Shown here one piece after another: positions 1 through 35,650 of a DNA stretch of 64,000 nt. The notes beneath the pieces are model-generated. The model worked only from the letters and a program-made list of their open reading frames with translations, was not told the DNA's origin and did no database searches. The position numbers were made by a program, and so were the translations under genes. The DNA is from Phymorhynchus buccinoides (Eukaryota; Mollusca; Gastropoda; Neogastropoda; Raphitomidae), in contig CM065686.1 in assembly GCA_017654935.2 (NCBI GenBank), positions 31,162,591-31,226,590 of the forward strand, in the 5' to 3' direction. Positions within the stretch are counted from its first letter, which is position 1, and every line of letters starts with the position of its first letter.

Positions 1-177
1 ACGTTTTAGTCTTTTGGATGAGAACGCTAAAACCAAGGTCCCGTGTACATACTCGCACACATTGCGCACGTTTAAAAGAATCCAGAGGCAACAAACAAGT
101 TGTATGTTTGTAAACAAAACAATCTTCCCTCATCTCCTCTCTGTTCCTCACTACATTCCCCGCCATTCAGTCACACA
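1..177. other. Left edge, no feature recognised
   Basis: No exon, RNA gene or repeat could be recognised in this stretch. The short open frames here continue into the dispersed repeat that begins at about 178 and show no protein-family features. Confidence 0.5.
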
Positions 178-592
178 AATTGGGGCAGTGGGTGGATGTC
201 TCGTGCCTCCATACGGGGAGCTGGACAACCCCGCCCCCTCCACGAGTCTCTCCCCGTGGGGGATACCGGGGTGTCTATCGTAAAACTAGTTCCCCCACCC
301 TCTGGAAGTTCTGTGCTTGTAGCTTTCTCTAATCTGCCACTCTCTTTAACTCTGCCTTTTCCCTTTGCTTGCTGTCATCTACTATCTTTCTGACTTATTG
401 GCCCTTTCTCCTGTCTTTTTGTTTTTTACAAACAAATCTTCCAAGTAACTGTTCTCCTTTGAGCTCCTCCGAAATCGGAATGTGTCGGCTGTATGCGGCG
501 GGGAGACCAGTGAACACTGAAAACGGACACATACGTACCTTACCCATTATGGCCATATGGCCTGGGAGCGCAGAAGAAGAAGAAGACACAAA
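178..592 (+). repeat. SINE-like dispersed repeat, family A copy 1
   Basis: This is one of eight related copies in the window (also near 2205, 19785, 24405, 26200, 33030, 46970 and 63475). Shared landmarks are GTGGGGGATACCGGGG, GTTCCCCCACC..CTGGAAGTT and CTTTGACTCTGCCTTTTCCC, and the copies end in an AAG-rich tail. This copy belongs to subtype alpha, whose 3' half ends with TATGGCCTGGGA.CGCAGAAG. The A-rich terminal tail and dispersion suggest a retroposon. No clear tRNA promoter boxes were found, so the class is uncertain. Confidence 0.75.
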
Positions 593-659
593 AAGAAAGA
601 CAGCCTGCAAAGCAGAAGGTGGTGCTGCTCAAGTAGCAACACACTCTCCAGGTGAGGGC

Positions 660-672
660 AGCCTGAATTTCA

Positions 673-735
<63 letters not shown>

Positions 736-816
736 AGCAAAGAAATATATAACAATACAGTACGATATGGTCATATCGTAAGGTACGACATGAATTTCAG
801 CCTGAATTCCATAGTG

Positions 817-870
<54 letters not shown>

Positions 871-930
871 AGCAAAGAAATATATAACAATACAGTACGA
901 TATGGTCATATCGTATGGTACGACATGGTC
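660..930. repeat. Tandem duplication containing two (GT)n tracts
   Basis: A block of about 140 bp occurs twice. Each copy starts GCCTGAATTYCATAGTG, runs into a (GT)n tract (about 676-734 and 821-868), and is followed by TCAGCAAAGAAATATATAAC and an ATATGGTCATATCGTA.GGTACGACATG palindrome-like segment. It lies upstream of the first visible integrin exon, presumably in an intron. Confidence 0.8.
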
Positions 931-1035
931 ATATTCTTCATACTCAATTTCATGTTTCATTGCAAATCATATTCCATCATTTTCTGTTTAATACATAAAC
1001 TATTAGTTTTGGGGGGTGCTGTCCATCCTTTAATA

Positions 1036-1195
1036 GTCGATTTTCGGGAAAAATAGAATGTGTCTTTTAACCACAACATCGGATTGTCCCCCATGAAAAA
1101 GTAGGACGATTGTCCTACCAATTAATGAAAGGTCATTCGCGCAAACCGCAAAATTATATCCATTGGCTATTTGCGAACATTTCCTATTAATGTCT
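1036..1195 (-). repeat. Dispersed repeat family D, copy 1
   Basis: The reverse complement matches 18573-18787. Shared pieces are CAATCCGATNTTGTGGT, ACCAATTAATGAAAG and TAGGAAATGTTCGCAA. No terminal repeats were delimited, so the element class is unknown. Confidence 0.65.
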
Positions 1196-1217
1196 GTCCC
1201 ATCTTATTACAGAAGAA

Positions 1218-1632
1218 CCAAATTTAAGAATTCCCTTTCTGCCCCCTCTCTGCATTGTGCAGACATGGCGGTGGGGTCTCCTTTGGGCGGTAAGGAGTAA
1301 ACCAAATATGAGAATGTCCTTTCTGTCCCCCTCTCTCTGCACTGTGCAGACATGGCGGTGGGGTCTCCCTTCGGCGGTAAGGAGTAAACCAAAATATGAG
1401 AATGTCCTTTCTGTCCCCCTCTCTCTGCACTGTGCAGACATAGCGGTGGGGTCTCCCTTCAGCGGTAAGGAGTAAACCAAAATATGAGAATGTCCTTTGA
1501 CACCCCCCCCCCCACACACACACACACACACATACACACACACTCTCTGCATTGTGCAGACGTGGCGGTGGGGTCTCCGTTCGGCGGCAAGGAGTAAACC
1601 AAGTATGAGAATGTCTTTTCTGCACTGTGCAG
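1218..1632 (+). repeat. Tandem array of decoy copies of the next exon's 5' part and acceptor
   Basis: Four near-identical units precede the true exon at 1633. Each carries TGCAYTGTGCAG followed by AC(A/G)TGGCGGTGGGGTCTCC, with exon-start positions at 1263, 1350, 1438 and 1560. Spacings are 87, 88, 122 and 73 bp; the long one contains an inserted (CA)n tract at about 1511-1542. Each decoy reads in the exon's frame as D-(M/I/V)-A-V-G-S-P-F (or a close variant) and then hits TAA, where the true exon has GGG after GAG. The GGTAAGGAG inside each unit also resembles a 5' splice site. Confidence 0.9.
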
Positions 1633-25721
<24,089 letters not shown>

Positions 25722-26199
25722 CACGTACCATCTACACCATTGTTTTTTAACCACTTTGTTGTGATGAAAAAATAGATAGCTTTTTTTTAATTGTCACCAT
25801 AATGAAGGGGGATTATACTATGAAATAAAGAAAAAACACTCGAAAATAAACCAAGGAGAAGGTTGTAACATTTTGACATGTTTCTGGAGTTTTTCTAAAA
25901 GCTGTTATTAAATTCAATGAATTTAGACCAGGATTAAACTAATGTATTGCAAGATAACTTATCAGTACTTTTTTTTGTACTTTGGTGGTGAGTATTACAG
26001 GTAATAAGAGTTTTATTGTGTCAGATTTTGTTAATACTAAATTGAGAAATAGTAGGTTGATTTTGCTGACAATTCAGAACATCAGTATGCCCCATGTTTT
26101 AAACCAGTTTTCTTTAATCTGGTGATTTGTTTTTCATGGTCAACCAGAGTACAGGCATAACATTTGAATGTTTGGACATTTTGAATCCTTGTGAGAGTA
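25722..26199 (+). other. Probable integrin 3' UTR/flank
   Basis: T-rich plus-strand sequence after the stop codon, without open frames or repeats up to the family A copy at 26200. Confidence 0.5.
25824..25850 (+). promoter_or_regulatory. Candidate proximal polyadenylation signals of the integrin gene
   Basis: AATAAA occurs at 25824-25829 and 25845-25850, about 100-130 bp after the stop codon. A later AATAAA at 29136-29141 or at 33578-33583 could serve a longer 3' UTR. The choice cannot be settled from sequence. Confidence 0.45.
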
Positions 26200-26545
26200 G
26201 GAAGGCTCCCCATGGGGATACCGGGGGGGCTTTCATAACAATAGTTCCCCCACCTTCTGGAAGTTCTGTGCTTGAAGCTTCCTCTAATCTGCCACTCTCT
26301 TTGACTCTGCCTTTTCCCTTTCCTTTATGTCATCTACTATCTTTCTGACAATTGGTCCATTCTCCTGCCTTTTCCAAAAAAAATTCCAAATAATTTTTCT
26401 CCTTCGAGCTCCTTCGAAATCGGAATGTGTCAGCTGTACGCAGCGGGGATACTAGTGGAAACTGAAAACAGGACACATATGTACCTTACCCAGTATGGCT
26501 GTATGGCCTGGGAATGCAGAAGAAGAAGAAGAAGAGTAGGAAGGG
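26200..26545 (+). repeat. SINE-like family A copy 5 (subtype alpha)
   Basis: CCCATGGGGATACCGGGGGG through TATGGCCTGGGAATGCAGAA and an AAG tail. It is 95% or so alike to copies at 178 and 46970 by eye over the 3' half. Confidence 0.78.
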
Positions 26546-26920
26546 GTTAAAAAAAGTTGCTGGTAATAGATGGGGAGGGGTGGGGTGGAGGGAGCAGGAG
26601 CTTCTTTTCATTGTATTCGCTGGGCTGTCCTGTGATAATACCATATGTTAGTGACAAGATCTATGCAAGACAATGGAGTATGACAGGTTGACAAAAGTGA
26701 TTTAAACACCCATCTCCATAGGCAATATACTGTAAATTAATAATGTTAATATGACGTACATAAATATTCAGAGGAAAAAAAAACCACAATGGAGAGAACA
26801 TTTAAGGTATTTAAATGCATGGAAGTGACAAAGATTCAAAGATGATTCTGAATGAGTACATGATAAATATAAGTAACAACAACAAAATGATAATGAAATT
26901 GAAACTTTCATGGTACCCAT

Positions 26921-27012
26921 AGGAGTTTGAGCTTTTCTGCAGGAAGCCTTTTGTTGAATGCTGGGATCAAACGAGGAGACCCATGCTTCCAAGGTGAGCA
27001 TATATTGCTCAT
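26921..27012. repeat. 90-bp duplicated segment, copy 1 (splice-site-like borders)
   Basis: GAGTTTGAGCTTTTCTGCAG is followed by about 51 bp and then GTGAGCATATATTGC; the second copy is at 27572-27661. On plus, the piece between CTGCAG and GTGAGC looks like a small exon. On minus, CTCGTTTGATCCCAGC resembles a tRNA B box, so it could be a SINE fragment instead. Confidence 0.55.
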
Positions 27013-27571
27013 GACTGAGAAGTTAACTTTAAAAAACAATCTGACAAATGTGATTCAGAAATACATTTTCCGGGTGGCAACTGCAAGAAGGCATTGGTAA
27101 AATAATACAAGTAAAATATGATTGCTATGACCTTTACTGACAACTGTAATTTGCCATATAACTGTTAAAACACACACACACGGATTTAAGGGGGGGGAAA
27201 CATTGAGAGCCAAATATGTGCAAAGGAAAAAGAGTGAATGTCAGCATTTTCATCAGCATTTGTCATAAATATCAGCATTTTTCATGTTTTGCATCCCCCC
27301 CCCCCCCCCCCCCCCCTCTGTGTGTGTGTATGTGTTTGTGTGTGTGCACACACACCCGAATGCTTACATGTATCCGTATAGGCTTGTGTTAGTGTGTATC
27401 TTTGTGTCTGTCTCTGTCTGTGATTAGTGTGCGTGTGCACATGGGTGTGTGTGTGTCTGGGTGTTGTCCCTTGGTAATTTTATGTGCACCAAATGCAAGC
27501 TTTATGTAAAATTCGGGACCCTCTTCTTTAGAAATTTCTCCTGCACGACTAATTGCTCAATCTAATCCAAT
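27013..27571. other. Spacer with C-run and GT tract
   Basis: A C-run at 27295-27316 abuts a GT-rich patch (27317-27350); another GT-rich patch lies near 27430-27465. No gene recognised. Confidence 0.6.
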
Positions 27572-27661
27572 GGAGTTTGAGCTTTTCTGCAGAAAGCCCT
27601 TTGTTGAATGCTGGAATCAAACCAGGAGACTCATGCCTCCAAGGTGAGCATATATTGCCCC
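27572..27661. repeat. 90-bp duplicated segment, copy 2
   Basis: A diverged copy of 26921-27012 with the same CTGCAG and AAG-GTGAGCATATATTG borders. It has several substitutions but keeps the same length between borders. Confidence 0.55.
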
Positions 27662-28884
27662 TGAATTCTACAGAATATTTTGGAAAGAAGACATTTTTAA
27701 AAGTTTGATACAGAAAGGCATGATCGAACTGATAGTGAATGGGATACAGTTTTAATTCAGTAAACCAAAGAGGAACATTGGTGAGGGACCAAGTATCTTA
27801 GTGAATCGTTCAATTCTTGCTTCTAATTTTTGCTTAGAGTTGAGCTGCGTATCATCCCATGATCATGATGCAAGGCTTAACGTTTCATTCATTAGGGTAA
27901 GCACTTTAGTTTCCTTTGCTGTTCCACAGAAAACTGCTTTCATGAAGAATTATAGCTTATGTCCAAGGGGAAATCAAGCCTTACAATGATCAATCCTTAA
28001 TGACCAAATATGACCCAACATAAAGCCACACTCAGTTCGGTGTACCAAATGCAAATACAGAGGAAGTGTTACTTCGGGATGGTTAATTCACATGCTTGTT
28101 AAAAAGAAGTTAATTGCACCTTCTGTGTGTGTGTGTATTTGTGGTGGTTTGTGTGTGTGTGTGTGTGTGTGCGTGCGTTCTTTCTGAAAACGTCAATTCT
28201 TGAAGTGTGCGTTATTCTGGTGCTAAAGCTTCCAATAATGAAATATAACAGCTGTTATGATATTGTATGTTATAAATTATGAAAATGCATGCTACATATT
28301 CCGTGAGATTGCTTCAACGCAGCATAATCACTGAACTGTGTGAAAAACTGTTTGTTTGTGGGTTTTTTTTTACTACATCAATAGCCCCGGAACTTTCTCC
28401 GCTATATTCTGTGTATTATAGTTACTCATTGTTTGGAGTTGGTGTTCATGTGTTGTTGTGATCGCCTCATATTGCCTTTGGTCATTGCATGTGTCAGTAT
28501 CTGTGTTTGTGGTTCTGTGCTTGAGTTTTGTCATCAACTGTATTGCCATTATGCAATTGAAAATGTATTCTTCGTGAATGCTCGAGGGCGTTTCTTCCTT
28601 GAATAGCCGTTCTTACATGAGGTGTACTTATTCATAAATCCAAGCTTTCAGCAAATTGAGCAATGCATTGTATTGATATTATACGTAACTTATGACATTA
28701 TAATGCAATAATTGTTCTTGGTGACTGCGCTGTGTGCTGGTGCAATTCAGAGTGCGTGATATATAGGACTTTATCGTGATGTCATATATTATGCAGCTTA
28801 TTTGATTATGCTTGTCTCTTCCCCTGCTCATATTTCTTATTTTCATACATTGGTTATGTTATGAATGCTGCTATAACAGCAATG
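27662..28884. other. T-rich non-coding stretch
   Basis: Only a short (GT)n at about 28140-28175 is visible. No gene or known repeat recognised; it may be 3' UTR or intergenic. Confidence 0.5.
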
Positions 28885-29050
28885 AAAGCATATGTTGTCG
28901 TGCCCTGGCTTAAAGACTCCAGGGATCATCCCAACAGCCGAAGCACCTGAACACCATGGTACAAATGCACCAGTCAGGGATGAGAACATTACGTGTGTGA
29001 TCGTTTTCGATCACCTCGCCACATGGGCAGCCACACTCCGACTTCGGAGG
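28885..29050 (+). repeat. SINE-like family O, copy 2
   Basis: GTGCCCTGGCTTAAAGACTC to CACACTCCGACTTCGGAGG, matching the reverse complement of 3978-4142. Confidence 0.75.
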
Positions 29051-29135
29051 ATAAAGCATTTGTGATGTAACTGTAACCATTCTATCTTCTTTGTGTATTA
29101 AATTGTATTTTTCTGTTAACTTATAGGTTTCATGA

Positions 29136-29141
29136 AATAAA
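29136..29141 (+). promoter_or_regulatory. Candidate AATAAA polyadenylation signal
   Basis: AATAAA in GAAATAAACTATTC, followed 17 bp later by a T-run (29159-29171) that could act as a downstream element. Confidence 0.35.
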
Positions 29142-29171
29142 CTATTCTATGTTTAACCTTTTTTTTTTTTT

Positions 29172-30770
29172 ACAATTCTGGTCCAATTCTTCATTATCTA
29201 GAGGCACTTTAAAAGTAAGATTATCTTTGCGATTCAGTATTAATTCCTGGTTCCCATTCCTTGTCATTTAAACAATAGGTCGAGGTCTGTCTTTGTGAAA
29301 CGTTTTGTATGGATGCTTGTTTTATAAAAAGATGATGGTGCAGAAAGGTGTTTGGGATATGGTCGGGGAGAGACTTTGTGTGTGTGTAATGGAGATTGCT
29401 AAAATATGTGAGTCTATGTTTGTGTTTGAGCCTTTTTGAATGACTTGTTAACCTGCCAGAGGAGGGCTTGTCGCAACTTGTTTTCTTTAGTTTTGTTTTA
29501 AACAACTACTTCTTGTAATTTCCTTTGCTTATAAACTTCCCCTGTTTGCAGTCATTTGATCGTTCTGTGCCTGAGATCCACTATCAAATTGAGTGTAAAA
29601 AATGTAATACTCTATAATAATCGAGTGTTTTCCAAGCATCACATATTTTTGTTCGCAGTTTCGTTCCTATAGTTCACCTGTCAACAAATGCCTCCCAGTT
29701 ACCCTGGTACAGATATCCTCAGAAAAGACATATTATTCTCTGATGATGTCTGTTTTCAAGTCACGGCGCTGTGGTTGTCTTTCTGGGAGCCTTTTTAAAA
29801 AATTTCTTTTCCCATGGATTCCAGCTGGGAGTTTGCCTTGTGGTGCTAGTCATCAGGCTTACATAACACGCAGACAGTCCCATTTTCAGTGGTTTTCAGT
29901 GTTTTCAAATCCACATTGTTCTGTTATCTCACAAAGAGAAGTTAACATGATTGGGTTAGTGTCTTGTTCCTAGGCACAATGCTTCAATGTGGGATTGGCG
30001 TTGTCAGGGGGTTTAGAAATCCTTTATGTGCTGGTGTTGATGAAAGTTTGTATGCTTTTCATTATGTTGGCTACGTTTTGACATTTACTTTCTGTTTGAA
30101 TTTACATGGCTTAGGACGCTTATTCTACATGTTGTGTATTTGTGAGCTAGTCAACAAATTTCTTGGATACAATTTTTTCCCCCGTATTTGTTTTGATTTG
30201 TCCGTCCAAGACAAAGAAAATAATATTTATGCAATTCCATGTTTGATTATTGTGAAGGGAACATTTCTGTTGATAAAAAAATGGCTTCATTGGCTTTTGT
30301 GTGCTTCATTTTTTCACTGATTTCCCTTTGGTTTGATTTTGGTGTTGTTTCGTGCCAGTTCCAGCATGAGTTGTCTACATTTACAAAATGGCTTTTATAG
30401 ATAACAACAGTGTTGATTTGCAACCTCATAGGCTGCTCATCTGTATCGAAATATTGATTAGGGAATTTTTGGATAGATAATTGTAGCAGGAATATGATTA
30501 TGGTTTAAAATACTCTGTTTGTGGTTATTTCAGGGTTTTAAAAAAAAGCAGTATTACGGTAATTGCATTTTCGCATCATTTAAATGCTTTCATCCTGCTG
30601 ATGTGATTAAATTATTTATCTTTGATGGGACCCTGTTATTTTATTCAACAGAAAGTGTTTTTCCTCTTTTCCATCCTTAGTGGTTTTTGGTTATTTACCT
30701 TCATTTCCTTTTTTTTTTATAAGATCATTCACATTGGTTTTTCTTATCACTCTGCCAAGCTGTATATGTA
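29172..30770. other. T-rich non-coding stretch
   Basis: No repeat, exon or RNA gene recognised. Short open frames here have no family features. Confidence 0.5.
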
Positions 30771-30996
30771 CAGTAGAACCTCCCTTATAAGACTCCCTCC
30801 CACATAAGACCTACTTCTCTGAGACATTGCCCTTCTTTGTAAGTATTATAATCACCTCCCTTATAAGACCTCATTTTCCCCAACTAAATCTAAAGTAATG
30901 TCTCATATGACTCAGGTCGAGAAGACGTAAAACTTTATTTTCATCAAGACCTCATTTGGGATGATTTTTGAAGGTCTTATAAGGGAGGTTCCACTG
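30771..30996. mobile_element. Family B MITE, copy 4
   Basis: CAGTAGAACCTCCCTTATAA to GGAGGTTCCACTG, TA-flanked; slightly longer (226 bp) through an interior insertion around 30880-30950. Confidence 0.8.
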
Positions 30997-31220
30997 TATT
31001 ACATATTTTTTTTAATAGTATTTTTTCATTGTATATGTTAATTTTTATACCTTTTTGGGTATCATCGCTGAGAGCCAATTCCATCACATCTTAACACTGA
31101 TACAAGGAAAGGTTCTTAGTCTGTGGTTAAGCGACAGGGCTGAACTTAGAAATCTGAATTAATGTGCATCCATACACACATGACAACACCTTCATGTATT
31201 TCATATTCCAGCCTTTACCA

Positions 31221-33000
31221 GTGGGGTAAGAAAGAGTGATAGGGGTGATTCAGGTGGACACACTGCAGTAGGCCTGCCAGATACAGGACATCATTCGGTT
31301 CAGACATGATTGTTAGGTCAATGTTAGCTTCAGTTCATCTTGGCACCTGGTCATAAGTGGGGTAAGAAAGAGTGATAGTGGTGATTCAGGTGAACACACT
31401 GCAGTAGGCCTGCCAGATACAGGACATCATTCGGTTCAGACATGATTGTTAGGTCAATGTTAGCTTCAGTTCATCTTGGCACCTGGTCATAAGTGGGGTA
31501 AGAAAGAGTGATAGTGGTGATTCAGGTGAACACACTGCAGTAGGCCTGCCAGATACAGGACATCATTCGGTTCAGACATGATTGTTAGGTCAATGTTAGC
31601 TTCAGTTCATCTTGGCACCTGGTCATAAGTGGGGTAAGAAAGAGTGATAGTGGTGATTCAGGTGAACACACTGCAGTAGGCCTGCCAGATACAGGACATC
31701 ATTCGGTTCAGACATGATTGTTAGGTCAATTATAGCTTCAGTTCATCTTGGCACCTGGTCATAAGTGGGGTAAGAAAGAGTGATAGTGGTGATTCAGGTG
31801 AACACACTGCAGTAGGCCTGCCAGATACAGGACATCATTCGGTTCAGACATGATTGTTAGGTCAATTATAGCTTCAGTTCATCTTGGCACCTGGTCATAA
31901 GTGGGGTAAGAAAGAGTGATAGTGGTGATTCAGGTGAACACACTGCAGTAGGCCTGCCAGATACAGGACATCATTCGGTTCAGACATGATTGTTAGGTCA
32001 ATGTTAGCTTCAGTTCATCTTGGCACCTGGTCATAAGTGGGGTAAGAAAGAGTGATAGTGGTGATTCAGGTGAACACACTGCAGTAGGCCTGCCAGATAC
32101 AGGACATCATTCGGTTCAGACATGATTGTTAGGTCAATTATAGCTTCAGTTCATCTTGGCACCTGGTCATAAGTGGGGTAAGAAAGAGTGATAGTGGTGA
32201 TTCAGGTGAACACACTGCAGTAGGCCTGCCAGATACAGGACATCATTCGGTTCAGACATGATTGTTAGGTCAATGTTAGCTTCAGTTCATCTTGGCACCT
32301 GGTCATAAGTGGGGTAAGAAAGAGTGATAGTGGTGATTCAGGTGAACACACTGCAGTAGGCCTGCCAGATACAGGACATCATTCGGTTCAGACATGATTG
32401 TTAGGTCAATGTTAGCTTCAGTTCATCTTGGCACCTGGTCATAAGTGGGGTAAGAAAGAGTGATAGTGGTGATTCAGGTGAACACACTGCAGTAGGCCTG
32501 CCAGATACAGGACATCATTCGGTTCAGACATGATTGTTAGGTCAATGTTAGCTTCAGTTCATCTTGGCACCTGGTCATAAGTGGGGTAAGAAAGAGTGAT
32601 AGTGGTGATTCAGGTGAACACACTGCAGTAGGCCTGCCAGATACAGGACATCATTCGGTTCAGACATGATTGTTAGGTCAATTATAGCTTCAGTTCATCT
32701 TGGCACCTGGTCATAAGTGGGGTAAGAAAGAGTGATAGTGGTGATTCAGGTGAACACACTGCAGTAGGCCTGCCAGATACAGGACATCATTCGGTTCAGA
32801 CATGATTGTTAGGTCAATTATAGCTTCAGTTCATCTTGGCACCTGGTCATAAGTGGGGTAAGAAAGAGTGATAGTGGTGATTCAGGTGAACACACTGCAG
32901 TAGGCCTGCCAGATACAGGACATCATTCGGTTCAGACATGATTGTTAGGTCAATTATATGGTTCTGTTAGCTTCAGTTCATCTTGGCACCTGGTCATAAG
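31221..33000. repeat. 136-bp tandem satellite, 13 copies
   Basis: Units begin GTGGGGTAAGAAAGAGTGAT at 31221, 31357, 31493 and every 136 bp to 32853. They are almost identical; the main variant is GTCAATGTTAGC versus GTCAATTATAGC near the unit end. By copy the order is G G G T T G T G G G T T, with a hybrid in the 13th. The last unit contains an extra TGGTTCTG. No coding potential. Confidence 0.96.
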
Positions 33001-33029
33001 CGCTGTGCAAATGGCATAAAATGTATGGG

Positions 33030-33412
33030 CTGGGGCAGTGGGTGGATGCCTCGTGCCTCCATACGGGGAGCTGGATGACCCCCCCCCCCTCCACGAGTCT
33101 CTCCCTGTGGGGGTCTTTCGTAAAAATAGTTCCCCCACCTTCTGGAAGTTCTGTGCTTGTAACTTCCTCTAATCTACCACTCTTTGACTCTGCCTTTTCC
33201 CTTTGCTTTCTATCATCTACTATCTTTCTGACTTATTGGCCCATTCTCCTGCCTTTTCCCCAAAAAACATCTTTCAAATAATTTTTACCCTTTGAGCTCC
33301 TCCGAAATTGGAATGTGTCAGCTGTACGCAGTGCGGAGACCAGTGAAATCTGAAAACGGACACATACGTACCTTACTCATTATGGCCATATGGCCTGGGA
33401 ACGCAGAAGTAG
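33030..33412 (+). repeat. SINE-like family A copy 6 (subtype alpha)
   Basis: GGGGCAGTGGGTGGATGCC through TATGGCCTGGGAACGCAGAA. It starts 30 bp after the 136-bp satellite. Confidence 0.78.
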
Positions 33413-33577
33413 TACGGGCTGCATGGTGTTCTGTGTCTGCTGCCTGAGCAGGGATCAGACCCTGTAGTGGAGGATAGTGGAGTCTGTTTTTCATGACCTC
33501 AGCTGCTGGCAGATCTCTTCTACGTGTACTTTCTTGTGTCTGTTCTGTGCCTGGTATTGTTGTGGGCTGTTATGGTA

Positions 33578-33640
33578 AATAAATATGGTTCATGTTTTCT
33601 GTAAAAGATCCTGAATGAATTGAATGAATGAATCTTTAAT
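33578..33640. promoter_or_regulatory. Possible convergent 3' ends
   Basis: A plus-strand AATAAA at 33578-33583 lies 52 bp from a minus-strand ATTAAA (33635-33640, read as TTTAAT on plus). Plus-strand composition changes from T-rich before this point to A-rich after it. This fits distal 3' ends of the two convergent genes, but is inference. Confidence 0.3.
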
Positions 33641-35058
33641 TTAATGTTTTTTTCACACGAATAGTGATTTTAGACAACATCCAGAAATTGAACTAATAAA
33701 AAACACACCAAAAAACATGCAAGCTTGAAAAACAATCGTAACACACAAAGCAAAACATTTACATTGAAAGACCCTCTATGTGTGTCACTGTGTATATGCA
33801 TGCATGCAGAGGATCTGGGTCTTTATGTGCACTAGAGTTTTTGTTTTGTTTTACCGATTGTTGTATGGGTGTGGGGGTGGGGGTGGGTGGGAGAGAGGGG
33901 GGTGCAAGTACAAATTGTGAGTATATCATGGATGCAAGCAGAGGTGTGTGTGTGTGCGAGTGATTTTGTGAAACATACTTTTAGTTAGTTTCGTTTATCG
34001 TTGTGTACCTTTCAAATTACCATGCACACACACCACCACCACCAAACACACTGAAGAAAAAACACACCTGTGATCAACTCTGAGATTAGTTGTGTATTTT
34101 CTGAAATAAAGCATACAATCAGAAACCAGAAGAACAGTAACCCACTACAAGAACACACAGTATGCTTTTGTATTACAACTATGTTCTAATTCAACATCGT
34201 CAAGGAGAGAAATGATCTTTCACTACATGTACAGTGAAGTTCTTCCATCACAAAGTTCTGATTAAAAAACAAGCGCCAGAAAGTGGCAAAGATTAAATAT
34301 ATTAAAATATATATTTAGTAAAACTTTGTTGCTTAAGCTGTATTATAACATTTGTATAATAAAAAATACATCAAAATCCATGACAATTTATGTTTTCAAA
34401 AGGAAGCAGGTGAGGTGCTTTATACACACACAAAAAACCTCTTTGATCTTCAATAACTCAAATATTTTGATTCAGAATGTTCTCTTGGTAAGCATGCACT
34501 ATATGCAATTACTCAGCACATTCTGACAAATTTTATAACTATCAAAAATGATTACTTTAATTATTATTTTTTTCCATTATCTAAGGTGCCTGGTCACAAA
34601 AAGCACCATGGAGATCAAAGCTACAGGAGTCAGATAGATAGGAGTTAGCCCTCAATCATGGTAACTTATCTTTGTCCTGTATTGTCAGTTTTCTGCTAAA
34701 ACGTACACACATATGAAATTTACGTGGAGGCCATTCAAAGCCAATGGCATGGCTGGAAAGGTCTCTTCAGTTACTTCTCTTAGAATAGAAATTGTAAGTA
34801 GACTCTAAACTACTAATTCCTAAATTAATAAATAAAAGAAAACATTCATCTAATTTTACATTCAGCTGAACTGTAAAACTAAAGAGTTTGTATGTAGTCT
34901 AATCCTCCACTAATGTAATTTAATGAACATTAAAGTGCTGGGTAAAGTTACAAATGAACCTATCACATACATTAACAAAAACAAACCTTGTAATATATCA
35001 AAATTAAAATAATACAAAACAAATAAATACTATAGAAAAGTCACCACAAGGAATGATA
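33641..35058. other. A-rich non-coding stretch
   Basis: It contains a GTGGGGG-rich patch at 33867-33900 and a CA/CCA-rich patch near 34025-34050. No gene recognised; possibly distal 3' UTR of the minus-strand gene. Confidence 0.45.
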
Positions 35059-35131
35059 CAGCAAGGAACGAACAGCAAGGAACGAACAGCAAGGAACGAA
35101 CAGCAAGGAACGAACAGCAAGGAACGAACAG
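35059..35131. repeat. 14-bp tandem repeat (CAGCAAGGAACGAA)n
   Basis: Five perfect units. The resulting frame reads through the repeat but is not a gene. Confidence 0.95.
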
Positions 35132-35384
35132 CACAGACAACTGTTAGTCGAATAGGAAATACATACATAAGTGGTCAGATAAGAATGCAAAACCGAAATA
35201 GATTTTTTTTAAATTATCATACTCTATCGCTGTTGATGAAATATTCAACGAAAGAAGATCACATCTACATTCTATCCCCTTCCCTCAAAGATGGAATCGA
35301 AACATCAAGTTCAAACTTTTATCAACAGTTTCTAATTTAAACCTAATTATAGATTACAGCTGAACTTCAAAGATCCACACTATA

Positions 35385-35535
35385 ACTGACGGTACTCTTT
35401 GCACTGACAAAAAGACAGTAACTGTACCCATTGAACACAAACAACTGATGGTACTCTCTGCACTGACAAAAAGACAGTAACTGTACCCATTCATCAGATG
35501 GAAAAGGAATGGACACAAACAACTGATGGCAACTA
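35385..35535. repeat. Short tandem duplication
   Basis: CTGACAAAAAGACAGTAACTG with flanking GGTACTCT.TGCA and ACAAACAACTGATGG occurs in two to three partial units. Confidence 0.8.
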
Positions 35536-35546
35536 AACAAAACTAC

Positions 35547-35650
35547 CATATTTTCCGGGCTATAAGCCGCTACTTTTTTCTTCAACTTTGACCCCTGCGG
35601 CTAAAACAACGATTGCGGATAATTTGTGAATATTTCCCCTTCCGTATTTT
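35547..35650 (+). mobile_element. Family N MITE fragment
   Basis: Only the left end is clear: TACCATATTTTCCGGGCTAT followed by AAGCCGCTAC. Confidence 0.5.

Noticed and set aside
369..1056. Cys-Val and His-Thr repeat open frames
   Set aside because: They are translations of (GT)n/(CA)n microsatellites; the same holds for those near 5187-6049, 8989 and 51280.
31221..33000. CRISPR array
   Set aside because: Contiguous identical 136-bp units without unique spacers, in a eukaryotic intergenic region.
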